NCBI GenBank assembly: GCA_007135795.1 | Contig: SLIE01000107.1 | Location: forward strand, 1-6,020 | Length of the DNA: 6,020 bases | DNA from: Desulfobacterales bacterium | GTDB lineage: Bacteria > Desulfobacterota > Desulfobacteria > Desulfobacterales > Desulfosalsimonadaceae | Direction of reading: 5' to 3' | Shown: positions 1-6,020 of the stretch, piece after piece | Layout: each line of letters opens with the position of its first letter | Position numbering within the stretch: the first letter of the stretch is position 1 | Notes under the pieces: generated by a model | Databases searched by the model: none | Told to the model about the DNA's origin: nothing | Seen by the model: only the letters and a program-made list of their open reading frames with translations | Translations under genes and position numbers: made by a program

Positions 1-2
1 AA

Positions 3-83
3 AAGCTGCTGAACGTGATGAGAATGCCTTGCAATGTCTCAGGGATTGCATACGTTGCAAGTGTTATCACGATTCAGCAGCTT
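3..83. repeat. Nested inverted repeat, possible terminator of the ATPase gene
   Basis: The outer arms are 3-19 and 66-83. They are complementary at 17 positions with a single extra base in the right arm. Inside them, CTTGCAA at 28-34 pairs with TTGCAAG at 55-61, and pairing continues through 35-37 with 52-54 (one G-T pair). An alternative inner pairing is GCAAT 31-35 with ATTGC 45-49. Read on the minus strand, the direction of the ATPase gene that ends at 134, the outer stem finishes in AGCAGC followed by TTTT at positions 4-1. That resembles an intrinsic terminator, although the stem is unusually long and the T-run is cut by the window edge. It could equally be a dispersed palindromic repeat or the edge of another element. 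Confidence 0.55.
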
Positions 84-133
84 GTTACCTTATTCAGGTT
101 TGTACCAGGTGCGTTGGACAAATTGTCTGTCTG

Positions 134-832
134 TTATGGTTGCAATTCCTGGATCAGCAGTGTTGAAGGGTCAAGAAACAGAGATGTCTCATCGTCCTTG
201 CTCTCCCCGTTCTCCACCGGGCGAATATAGATCCGGTCGCTTTCGGGATCGAGTCGGATCATGAAGTCGAACCACTGGGTCAGATGCGCCAGGCGAGTGG
301 GTAATTTCTTTTCATTGACCGCTTCATCCCGGTGGGTTCGGATGGAGAACCAGAAAATCAGGGAATTGTCCTCAACAAATTTCTTCAGGGCGCTCAGGTC
401 TTCGTCAGTAACGGTTTCAAAGGAAAAATCATCAATCATGATCTGTGCGGGAACGAAGATTTCCTGAGAAATAAGCTCGTCCACCCTTTTTTTGAGCTTA
501 GCGATGCTGAACGATTCTGTTTCAAAGGTCATTATGAACCGATGGCGGAGTAACTGGTCCCGCATTTTGTCAATCTGCACCTTATCATTGTCCTGGTTCA
601 GCCGCTGGAGCATCTCCCTGTACCACAGATCAACTTTGTCCACCGGATCGGAAGTCGAAATGTGGAGAACGTTTTTTTCCTGGCGCATTGCGTTGATGGC
701 AATTTGTACCAGCAAAGCGGTTTTTCCCACACCCGCCCGGGCAAGGATAGCGGCAAAACTTCCCGGTTTTATTACATCTATTGATTTTTCATCAGCTTTT
801 TCGCGGGGTATGTTAAATATATTTTTCAACAT
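134..832 (-). CDS. P-loop ATPase, RecA/KaiC-like, function unknown
   Basis: This is a complete 232-residue cytoplasmic protein with no signal peptide or membrane segment. A Walker A motif, ARAGVGKT, lies at residues 31-38, after a short N-terminal segment and the strand SFAAIL. A Walker B strand ending in two aspartates, QIMIDD, lies at 130-135. A later strand, IFWFSIRTHRDE, at about 159-169 sits where RecA-fold ATPases carry their sensor. The segment after Walker A (VLHISTSDPVDKVDLWYREML) resembles the second strand and helix of KaiC/DnaB-type folds. The protein is one compact domain, shorter than RadA, DnaB or KaiC, with no added DNA-binding or zinc domain. The start is firm: AAAGGAG at 847-841 lies 8 bases before the ATG. 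It follows EF-G on the same strand by 128 bases. I recall similar unnamed proteins in sulfate-reducing deltaproteobacteria but cannot name a function. Confidence 0.9.
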   Translation of the reverse strand: MLKNIFNIPREKADEKSIDVIKPGSFAAILARAGVGKTALLVQIAINAMRQEKNVLHISTSDPVDKVDLWYREMLQRLNQDNDKVQIDKMRDQLLRHRFIMTFETESFSIAKLKKRVDELISQEIFVPAQIMIDDFSFETVTDEDLSALKKFVEDNSLIFWFSIRTHRDEAVNEKKLPTRLAHLTQWFDFMIRLDPESDRIYIRPVENGESKDDETSLFLDPSTLLIQELQP

Positions 833-925
833 CTATGTCTCTCCTTTATGTAACGGTGCTTGCAGTTTATGAAAACCGCGTTTCAACGCATTATCCATTA
901 AAACGGATTTTTTGTCCATCATCAT
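833..925 (-). CDS. Possible 30-residue leader ORF abutting the ATPase start
   Basis: Three consecutive ATG codons (925-917) open a 30-codon frame that ends in TAG at 835-833, directly before the ATPase ATG and in the same reading frame. The predicted peptide is lysine-rich and could form a short basic helix (NALKRGFHKLQAPLHKG at about 12-28). The ATPase Shine-Dalgarno sequence lies inside its last codons, an arrangement compatible with translational coupling. Against it, no good Shine-Dalgarno sequence precedes the ATG run, and 30 open codons are common by chance. It may be non-coding leader sequence. I do not recognise the peptide. Confidence 0.25.
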   Translation of the reverse strand: MMMDKKSVLMDNALKRGFHKLQAPLHKGET

Positions 926-960
926 GATCGATGATTCGCCTGAAGTTTGTTAAGACCGAA

Positions 961-3039
961 TCATGACTCGGATTGCAGTTTTTTCGCAATTTCTTCGATG
1001 ATGGATTTGGGAACTTCCTTGTAAGTCGAAAATTCCATCGTAAACTGCGCTTTTCCTTGTGTCATTGAACGCAGCACGGTTGCGTACCCGAACATCTCCG
1101 CGAGGGGCACCTGTGCTTCAATAGTAGAGCTGACCCCCTCGTCATGTGATCCCAGGATCAAGCCGCGGCGTTGGTTCAAAGAGCCCATGACGGACCCGAA
1201 AAATTCGCCGGGCGTTTCCACAACGACCTTCATGACAGGTTCAAGTAAAATCGGGCCGGCCTTATTGTATGCCTGCTGGAAAGCACCCCTGGCTGCTGCC
1301 TGAAACGCCATTTCCGAAGAATCGACCGAGTGAGAGGCACCGTCATTTAAAACCACCTTGATTCCGTTAACCGGAAATTTCATCCACGGCCCTTTGTTCA
1401 TCGATTCGGCAAAGCCTTTCTCGCATGCATTGATGAACTGGGTAGGGATGCTTCCGCCGGTTACCTTGTTTTCAAATTCAAATTCGATATCCGGCACAGG
1501 TTCCAGGTACCCGGCCACCCGCCCGAACTGTCCGGAGCCACCTGTTTGCTTTTTGTGAACGTAATCGAAATTGGCGGTTCGGGTGATGGTTTCGCGGTAA
1601 GCAACCCGGGGTTCGCCTGTGACGATATCCACACTATATTCCCGGCGCATTCGCTCGATGTATATTTCGAGGTGCAATTCGCCCATTCCGGAAATCAGGG
1701 TTTCACCGGTTTCATCGTTATAACGGGTGGTGAATGTCGGGTCTTCCTTGACAAAGCGGTTTAGCGCCTTGGACATGTTTGTCTCGGATTTGTGATCAAC
1801 CGGTTTGACTGACAGGGAGATCACGGGTTCGGGAACATACATCGACGACATGGATACATTGATGCCGGGAGCAACAAACGTATCCCCGGACGCGCAGTCT
1901 ATTCCAAACAGCGCACCGATAAAACCCGATTTGATAACGTCGACATCTTCCATTTTGTTGGCGTGCATTCTTACAATCCGCCCTACCTTGATCTTTTTAC
2001 CCGTTCGGATATTGATCATGTTTTCGCCCTTGAGCAGTTGGCCCTGATAGACCCGGATATAGGTCAACTGGCCATATGTGGTATCTTCGAGCTTAAAAGC
2101 AAGCGCCACAAGAGGGGCGGTGCCGTCAGGCTTAAGAGTGACCTTGGCTTCGCCATCCTCTATGTCGAGGGCATGGTTTTCAATATCTGACGGGGCCGGC
2201 AGATAATAGCAAAATCCATCGAGCAGGGCTTGAATGCCCTTGTTTTTATAAGCCGAACCCATAAGCACAGGGGTCAGTCCATGCTGAAGCAATCCCTGCC
2301 GGATTGCCTGGCGGACCATTTGTACATCGATTTCACCTTCATCCAGAATGGCATCGGTCAGTTCGTCTGAAAACACCGATGCTGCATCGAGCATTGCTTC
2401 CCGTTTTCGGCGCGCTTCATCAAGAAGATGATCCGGAATTTCTTTCTCGGTGACCTCCTGGCCAAACTCGTCTTCAAAGTACAGCGCTTTCATGGTTACA
2501 AGGTCGACAACGCCCTCATGTTTGGATTCAAGTCCGATCGGAATCTGCAGGGGGACGGGGTTGTGTCCCAGTTTTTCCCGCAATTGCCCGATTACCCGGT
2601 CGGGATTGGCGCCGCTTCGGTCGCATTTGTTGATAAACGCGATACATGGGACGTTGTAGCGCTTCATCTGCTGATCCACGGTGATGGATTGGGATTGTAC
2701 ACCGCCCACGCCGCAAAGGACCAATACGCTTCCGTCCATCACCCGCAATGCACGTTCGACTTCGATTGTGAAATCGACGTGACCGGGGGTATCGATAATA
2801 TTGACCTCGTGTTCTTTCCACGTGCAATATGTTGCCGCAGAAGCAATGGTGATACCACGCTCTCTTTCAAGATCCATGGAGTCCATGGTAGCGCCGACGC
2901 CGTCTTTCCCGCGGACTTCATGGATTCGATGAATACGTTTTGTGAGAAACAGTATGCGTTCTGTCAGGGTTGTTTTTCCCGAATCGATATGCGCACTGAT
3001 ACCAATGTTTCGGACTTTCATAATTTCATTAGATACCAT
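961..3039 (-). CDS. fusA: Translation elongation factor G, spdEFG1 (mitochondrial EFG1-like) type
   Basis: This complete 692-residue protein is a GTPase that moves tRNAs and mRNA through the ribosome after peptide-bond formation. The G domain carries G1 AHIDSGKTT (16-24), the switch I segment ending RERGITI (59-65), G3 DTPGH with the catalytic histidine (83-87) and G4 NKCD (137-140). [10 protein letters not shown] follows as G5. Domain IV shows [14 protein letters not shown] from 495 and [10 protein letters not shown] from 570. Domain V ends with [17 protein letters not shown]. All five domains are present at the usual length. AHIDSGKTT rather than AHIDAGKTT, and [17 protein letters not shown] in switch I, are features I associate with spdEFG1 and mitochondrial EFG1, the translocation-specialised branch. 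The gene stands alone here, with no rpsG, rpsL or tuf beside it. AAGG at 3054-3051 lies 11 bases before the chosen ATG. An internal ATG at 3021 (MKVRNIG) has no Shine-Dalgarno sequence but would also give a full G domain. Confidence 0.97.
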   Translation of the reverse strand: MVSNEIMKVRNIGISAHIDSGKTTLTERILFLTKRIHRIHEVRGKDGVGATMDSMDLERERGITIASAATYCTWKEHEVNIIDTPGHVDFTIEVERALRVMDGSVLVLCGVGGVQSQSITVDQQMKRYNVPCIAFINKCDRSGANPDRVIGQLREKLGHNPVPLQIPIGLESKHEGVVDLVTMKALYFEDEFGQEVTEKEIPDHLLDEARRKREAMLDAASVFSDELTDAILDEGEIDVQMVRQAIRQGLLQHGLTPVLMGSAYKNKGIQALLDGFCYYLPAPSDIENHALDIEDGEAKVTLKPDGTAPLVALAFKLEDTTYGQLTYIRVYQGQLLKGENMINIRTGKKIKVGRIVRMHANKMEDVDVIKSGFIGALFGIDCASGDTFVAPGINVSMSSMYVPEPVISLSVKPVDHKSETNMSKALNRFVKEDPTFTTRYNDETGETLISGMGELHLEIYIERMRREYSVDIVTGEPRVAYRETITRTANFDYVHKKQTGGSGQFGRVAGYLEPVPDIEFEFENKVTGGSIPTQFINACEKGFAESMNKGPWMKFPVNGIKVVLNDGASHSVDSSEMAFQAAARGAFQQAYNKAGPILLEPVMKVVVETPGEFFGSVMGSLNQRRGLILGSHDEGVSSTIEAQVPLAEMFGYATVLRSMTQGKAQFTMEFSTYKEVPKSIIEEIAKKLQSES

Positions 3040-3079
3040 TGATCAAGCTACCTTAAATAAAGTTGAATTAGAAATATAC

Positions 3080-3088
3080 ATTGTATCA
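3080..3088 (-). promoter_or_regulatory. Possible extended -10 promoter for EF-G
   Basis: On the minus strand the sequence is TGATACAAT, an extended -10 element (TGn followed by TACAAT at 3085-3080), about 40 bases ahead of the EF-G start. No good -35 hexamer lies 16-18 bases upstream; the spacer contains a run of seven A. An extended -10 can work without a -35, but this match is short and could be chance. Confidence 0.3.
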
Positions 3089-3144
3089 GTCTTTGCCTTT
3101 TTTTCAGGTACATCTTGCTCTTTAAATACAATGCATATTCATTT

Positions 3145-3179
3145 GGTTATCCCGTCATAGCGGGTTCGCCCCTTTAACC
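3145..3179 (-). other. Two-stem inverted-repeat structure upstream of EF-G
   Basis: GGTTA (3145-3149) is complementary to TAACC (3175-3179). Inside this pair, CCCG (3151-3154) is complementary to CGGG (3161-3164) across a six-base loop, leaving an asymmetric internal bulge of about ten bases (3165-3174). On the minus strand this could form a bulged hairpin upstream of EF-G. It matches no riboswitch class I can recall. If the promoter at 3080-3088 is the real one, the structure lies outside the EF-G transcript. Confidence 0.3.
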
Positions 3180-3290
3180 GTTGCACGTAACTTTCCGGCC
3201 AGGTGCTACTCGGTCCCCATCTATAGCTGGTTTTATTCAATGCTATTCCAGCATTTTGAATGCTTTGGAGCCGTTTTTATCGAGCAAAAC

Positions 3291-3417
3291 GTGACGACTT
3301 CGTAAAAATTCAAGATCAAGGACTGCGTCATTCCGAAGGATGCATAGTCCTTAAATGTACGAGGACTATAAGAGATTGCGCATAACAAAGATATTGGACT
3401 TTCTACGAAGTCGTCAC
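3291..3417. repeat. Short dispersed repeat with terminal inverted repeats, copy 1
   Basis: This 127-bp element is bounded by a perfect 14-bp terminal inverted repeat (GTGACGACTTCGTA at 3291-3304 and its complement at 3404-3417). Weaker complementarity runs inward to about 23 bp. Internal arms AAGGACT 3318-3324, AGTCCTT 3346-3352 and AGGACT 3362-3367 can form alternative hairpins. It encodes nothing and shows no obvious target-site duplication. A diverged copy in the same orientation lies at 4108-4235. The size, terminal inverted repeats and lack of coding fit a MITE-like or palindromic intergenic repeat. I have an impression of similar sequences in Desulfobacterales genomes, which I could not check. 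Confidence 0.8.
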
Positions 3418-3607
3418 ATTAATAAATGTAAAAATGGTCATGCAGACAGTGATTTTCCAGGTGGTTTTCAGGCCGGCAGTTGGAAAGTCGATTCTATTGA
3501 GTAAAATCCTTTCTAAATAACAGAATGATATGTATATTGTCAATAAAAAAAAACAAGTTGTCGCCTTACCGTTTATGCCAGTCACCCATCAGTCACGCCG
3601 GATACAT
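3418..3607. other. Intergenic stretch downstream of the CULT gene
   Basis: This AT-rich spacer lies between repeat copy 1 and the CULT gene stop. Nine consecutive A at 3545-3553 read as a T9 run on the minus strand, 55-63 bases after the CULT stop. No strong GC stem precedes the run, so it is only a weak terminator candidate. CAGTCAC occurs twice (3579-3585 and 3590-3596), eleven bases apart. A 60-codon minus frame across most of this stretch looks like chance and enters the repeat. Confidence 0.4.
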
Positions 3608-4054
3608 TCAAGGCCCGGGGCTTACCAACCGGTCGAGAATCAGGCCGAAAAAAACCGTTTGACGGGGTGATAAAAATCGCCATCCCATATGCGCCAGGCA
3701 AGACGCACATATTACCGCTTGCCACGAATTGGGTGGAAACCAGGAGAACTCTCCGGACGGCGGGCCTGAATTGGCGCAACCAGCGGCATTTTGAAAACAA
3801 CCGATCTCAAATACGATTCCATGGGGATTGGCGAACATGTGCACATGAGCCCCGTTAACGGTGGTACGGCTCGATTCCCTGGTAATGAAAGACATGCATT
3901 GCCGACATAAAAGTGCATCCCGCCACGGTTCATCCTCTTTGTTCCGGGTTTTTTCTATTGTCCCGGTCCCCGTGTCACTGTTGCCTATATTTTCAGATGG
4001 CGCGATTTTCATTTTGGCCGAAAAACCGGATAAGGGATCTTTGAGAGGTTTCAT
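3608..4054 (-). CDS. Cereblon-like CULT-domain protein (bacterial)
   Basis: This complete 148-residue protein has a hydrophilic N-terminal segment of about 45 residues without a signal peptide, then a full CULT domain, the ligand-binding beta-tent domain of cereblon. Two zinc-binding pairs are present: CRQC at 50-53 and CASC at 116-119. NPHG lies at 76-79, as in human cereblon. The aromatic cage is intact: W105 (in SGEFSWF), W111, W125 and F127 (in HMGWRF) match human W380, W386, W400 and F402. The end, TVFFGLILDRL, matches the closing segment of the Magnetospirillum gryphiswaldense CULT protein (about 125 residues), which binds thalidomide and uridine. The Lon-like domain and DDB1-binding region of eukaryotic cereblon are absent. 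The ATG at 4054 follows GAAAGGGG, close-spaced. A TTG at 4066 would add four residues but lacks a Shine-Dalgarno sequence. The role of bacterial CULT proteins is unknown. The domain call is by motif alignment from memory. Confidence 0.92.
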   Translation of the reverse strand: MKPLKDPLSGFSAKMKIAPSENIGNSDTGTGTIEKTRNKEDEPWRDALLCRQCMSFITRESSRTTVNGAHVHMFANPHGIVFEIGCFQNAAGCANSGPPSGEFSWFPPNSWQAVICASCLAHMGWRFLSPRQTVFFGLILDRLVSPGP

Positions 4055-4107
4055 TGCCCCTTTCAATTATGCTGTTTATGTTTGATAACCTTGTAAAGTG
4101 TTGTGGC

Positions 4108-4235
4108 CAGGCAGCTTTGTAAAAGTTCAAGATCAAGGCTTGGGCAATTTCGAAGAATGCTGAGTACTTAAGTGTGCAAAAAATTCTGAGAGATTGCGCA
4201 CAACGAAGATATTGGACTTTTTCCGAACTCGTCAT
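4108..4235. repeat. Short dispersed repeat, copy 2 (diverged)
   Basis: This copy has the same orientation as 3291-3417 and is about three quarters identical to it by hand alignment. Two well-kept blocks stand out: 4119-4138 (19 of 20 bases match) and 4189-4220 (30 of 32 match). Its left terminal arm is decayed, while the right arm (CGAACTCGTCA) is closer to copy 1, so the terminal inverted repeat is imperfect. It lies between the CULT start codon and the candidate CULT promoter, and would therefore be transcribed as part of the CULT leader. Confidence 0.78.
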
Positions 4236-4246
4236 ATTTTCATACC

Positions 4247-4274
4247 AATATAATAAGACAAACCATATTGTCAA
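4247..4274 (-). promoter_or_regulatory. Candidate sigma-70 promoter for the CULT gene
   Basis: On the minus strand, TTGACA (4274-4269, perfect -35) is followed after 16 bases by TATATT (4252-4247, five of six to the -10 consensus). Transcription would start near 4240 and run through repeat copy 2 before reaching the CULT ATG at 4054, giving a leader of roughly 185 bases. This is the best promoter match in the window. The region is AT-rich, so a chance match remains possible. Confidence 0.5.
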
Positions 4275-4328
4275 AATCCTGAAAACTTAAAAATATTTAA
4301 TATTCCATTCGTTATCCGATAGAAAAAC

Positions 4329-4360
4329 TTGACACTGCGAAACCCATAGTGCAGCATAAT
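4329..4360 (+). promoter_or_regulatory. Weak candidate promoter for asparagine synthase
   Basis: TTGACA (4329-4334) is a perfect -35. The best -10, CATAAT (4355-4360), lies 20 bases downstream, longer than the usual 16-18, so this promoter would be poor without an activator. A second -35-like TTGACT at 4372-4377 has no good partner. Transcription from near 4367 would leave a leader of about 97 bases before the ATG at 4464. Confidence 0.25.
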
Positions 4361-4463
4361 AAGATCTTACCTTGACTTTAGCGGTTCCCTTGCAGTGTTT
4401 CCGGGGATTCACCTGTGCAGGATGTCTTGATCGATCGTACCAGAGTACCAGGGAAAAGAACGA

Positions 4464-6020
4464 ATGTGCGGAATATATGGAATAGTCTCCAGGTCACTGG
4501 ATGAAACCACACTGCGAAACCGATTGATCCTGATGGGAAACCGTCAGTCTCACAGGGGGCCGGACGGGCAGAAGGAGTCCGTTTTTTCCTGCGAGACTTC
4601 TGCTGAAAACATATATGTGGGGATGGGGCTTTGCCGGCTGGCCATCCTTGATCTCGTAACCGGAATGCAACCGATACGCAGCAAGGCGGATGGTTGTGCA
4701 ATCGTCTGTAACGGGCAGGTTTACAATTATATCGAGTTGCGTCCCCGGGTAGCTGATTGTGATTTTGTATCCAGGGGCGACATCGAGGTAGCGCTGCATC
4801 TGTACAGGAAAGATGGCACCGCTTTTCTCGATGCGCTAAACGGCATGTATGCGGGGGCCATTTATGATCCGGCCCGGAGGCGGGTCCTCCTGTTCAGGGA
4901 CAGGTTCGGTGTCAAACCCCTGTATTATGCAAAAAGCGACGAGGGATTTGCTTTCGCCTCTGAGATCAGACCCCTGTTTGCCGGATTGAATATAAAGCCC
5001 GCCATTAATACCAAAAAGCTTCACACCTATTTCAAATACCGATATGTGCCCGGAAACCGGTGCATGTTTGACCGGATTTACCGCGTCCCCCCCGGGTCAT
5101 TTCTTTTGTTTGACCTTGACTCGGAGGAGTTTGAAATCTTTCGCTACTGGAACTATCGGCCACATGAAAAAGAAAATGCGGTTAAACTGCCGGAAGCGGC
5201 TGACACCTTTCATGAATTATTCGAAGATGCGGTGAGAATCCGGTTGAGATCCGACGTTGAGTTAGGGAGTTTTATCAGCGGCGGGATAGATTCCTCGGCC
5301 GTTTCTTCCGTTGCGGTAACTGCTCAACCGGCGCTTCGGTTATATACAATTTCGTTTTCCGAAAAAAAATATGATGAGCTTCCCTATGTAAACCATCTGT
5401 TAAAAACGATGAACCAGAGATTTGCCGGATCGATGCTCACCCATGCCATCTGTGGCAAGGAGATGCTGGGTGAATTGCCCGGGATCATCAGGTCAATCGA
5501 AGAGCCGATCTCGCTGGGGACCATCCTGCCAACAAATCAGCTATGCGCACTTGCCGGAAAGGATGTCAAGGCTGTTCTGACAGGGGAGGGGGCTGATGAA
5601 ATCTTCGGGGGTTACCGAAAATTCATGCTGGAAATGGCAGCCAGCCGTTTTGATGATTTTACTTCCGGACAACAGGAAAAACTAACCCGTCTTTTTCCGG
5701 AATTGCGAAACCTGCTGCCGTTTAATAATGCTGATCCCGGGGGTCGCTATATTGCCTCAGAAGCGCTTTTTACGGAAGATGAACTTTTACGGATGCTAGG
5801 GTTTGAGTCGGACTCACCTTTGTTTGAAGAAGATGTTCGCCCTGCTCTTTCGGGTAATGAACACCCTGTAAATGCCGCCATTGCGTATGAAACAAGGTTT
5901 CGACTGCCGGATTACGTTGTGTTGCGCCTGGATAAGCTTGCCATGCGTCATTCTCTTGAGACCCGGACACCCTTGCTGGATTATCGCCTTGCGGAATTTG
6001 CAGCCGGGCTTCCCGTGACA
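4464..6020 (+). CDS. asnB: Asparagine synthase (glutamine-hydrolysing), 3' end outside window
   Basis: The gene is open from 4464 to the last base (519 codons); family members usually have about 600-650 residues, so the C-terminus is missing. The enzyme family takes ammonia from glutamine in an N-terminal class II amidotransferase domain and passes it to an AMP-activated carboxylate, classically aspartate. The start is fixed by chemistry: Met1 is followed by the nucleophile Cys2 (MCGIYGIV), with AGGGA 9 bases upstream. Glutaminase residues seen are HRGPDG (30-35), R58 in CRLAILDL, N83-G84 in CNGQVYNY and D106. RDRFGVKPLYY and FASEI follow. The synthetase domain has the PP-loop SGGIDSS (272-278), GEGADEIFGGY (374-384), and DKLAMRHSLETRTPLLD shortly before the cut. 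The gene is divergent from the CULT gene. Substrate cannot be assigned: besides free asparagine, this family includes enzymes of surface-polysaccharide and peptide-modification pathways. Confidence 0.93.
   Translation, partial: MCGIYGIVSRSLDETTLRNRLILMGNRQSHRGPDGQKESVFSCETSAENIYVGMGLCRLAILDLVTGMQPIRSKADGCAIVCNGQVYNYIELRPRVADCDFVSRGDIEVALHLYRKDGTAFLDALNGMYAGAIYDPARRRVLLFRDRFGVKPLYYAKSDEGFAFASEIRPLFAGLNIKPAINTKKLHTYFKYRYVPGNRCMFDRIYRVPPGSFLLFDLDSEEFEIFRYWNYRPHEKENAVKLPEAADTFHELFEDAVRIRLRSDVELGSFISGGIDSSAVSSVAVTAQPALRLYTISFSEKKYDELPYVNHLLKTMNQRFAGSMLTHAICGKEMLGELPGIIRSIEEPISLGTILPTNQLCALAGKDVKAVLTGEGADEIFGGYRKFMLEMAASRFDDFTSGQQEKLTRLFPELRNLLPFNNADPGGRYIASEALFTEDELLRMLGFESDSPLFEEDVRPALSGNEHPVNAAIAYETRFRLPDYVVLRLDKLAMRHSLETRTPLLDYRLAEFAAGLPVT

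Larger units (their letters stand above)
3040..3290. other. Hairpin-rich intergenic region upstream of EF-G
   Basis: I find no convincing gene in this stretch. It holds a possible promoter near 3080-3088, a two-stem inverted repeat at 3145-3179 and a group of three alternating six-base arms: AATGCT 3239-3244, AGCATT 3250-3255 and AATGCT 3259-3264. The middle arm can pair with either neighbour, but not both. The sequence from about 3180 to 3230 is more GC-rich than its surroundings and has no recognisable coding content. Its orientation relative to EF-G fits a 5' leader or an intergenic repeat. Confidence 0.4.

Noticed and set aside
492..872. 126-codon plus-strand ORF antisense to the ATPase
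   Set aside because: It overlaps the Walker-motif-bearing gene on the other strand and has no motif or ribosome binding site of its own.
2428..3042. 204-codon plus-strand ORF antisense to EF-G
   Set aside because: It lies wholly opposite the N-terminal half of a certain EF-G gene, shows no recognisable motif, and is explained by the codon pattern of the gene on the other strand.
3160..3172. T-arm-like GGGTTCG, suggesting a tRNA
   Set aside because: There is no acceptor stem, D-arm, anticodon arm or proper TTCRA loop around it; the stem is better explained by the inverted repeat at 3145-3179.
3403..3585. 60-codon minus ORF downstream of the CULT gene
   Set aside because: It ends inside repeat copy 1, resembles no family I know, and lies in AT-rich spacer.
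3579..3596. Two CAGTCAC units, considered as the start of a CRISPR-like or iteron array
   Set aside because: There are only two seven-base units with a four-base gap and no further copies.
3712..3933. 73-codon minus ORF and neighbouring frames inside the CULT gene
   Set aside because: The frame carrying the CxxC pairs and the tryptophan cage is clearly the coding one, so the others are shadows.
3993..4274. 93-codon minus ORF across repeat copy 2
   Set aside because: It is mostly a translation of the repeat and runs into the CULT N-terminus in another frame, with no domain or Shine-Dalgarno support.
4372..4396. TTGACT at 4372 as an asparagine synthase promoter
   Set aside because: No acceptable -10 hexamer lies 16-18 bases downstream.

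Overview
The window reads like a piece of a Desulfobacterota (former Deltaproteobacteria) chromosome, possibly Desulfobacterales. The reasons are an elongation factor G of the 'spd' (spirochaete/planctomycete/deltaproteobacterial, mitochondrial EFG1-like) type, an orphan P-loop ATPase of a kind I associate with sulfate-reducing deltaproteobacteria, and two copies of a short TIR-bearing repeat. The assignment rests on recognition by eye, not on a search.

Layout, left to right. Positions 1-133 hold a near-perfect nested inverted repeat downstream of a minus-strand gene. Positions 134-832 (minus) encode a 232-residue RecA/KaiC-like P-loop ATPase. A 30-codon ORF just upstream (833-925, minus) ends in a TAG that abuts the ATPase ATG in the same frame. 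Positions 961-3039 (minus) encode a complete EF-G. A 1.4-kb gap in the obvious coding follows (3040-4463). It contains hairpin-rich sequence upstream of EF-G, two direct copies of a ~127-bp repeat (3291-3417 and 4108-4235) and, between them, a small real gene on the minus strand (3608-4054) for a cereblon-type CULT-domain protein. From 4464 to the window end (plus) runs an asparagine synthase (glutamine-hydrolysing), cut off after 519 codons.

The most interesting item is the CULT protein. It keeps both zinc-binding CxxC pairs and the three-tryptophan cage that binds thalidomide and uridine in characterised homologues. It lies between two direct repeats and is transcribed divergently from an AsnB-family amidotransferase. 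CULT domains bind cyclic imides, and the human one reads C-terminal imides derived from Asn or Gln. A functional link to an amide-forming enzyme is therefore a testable speculation, not a conclusion.

The ATPase and EF-G share a strand and could be co-transcribed, but nothing ties their functions together. No tRNA, rRNA, CRISPR array, transposase or phage gene was seen.
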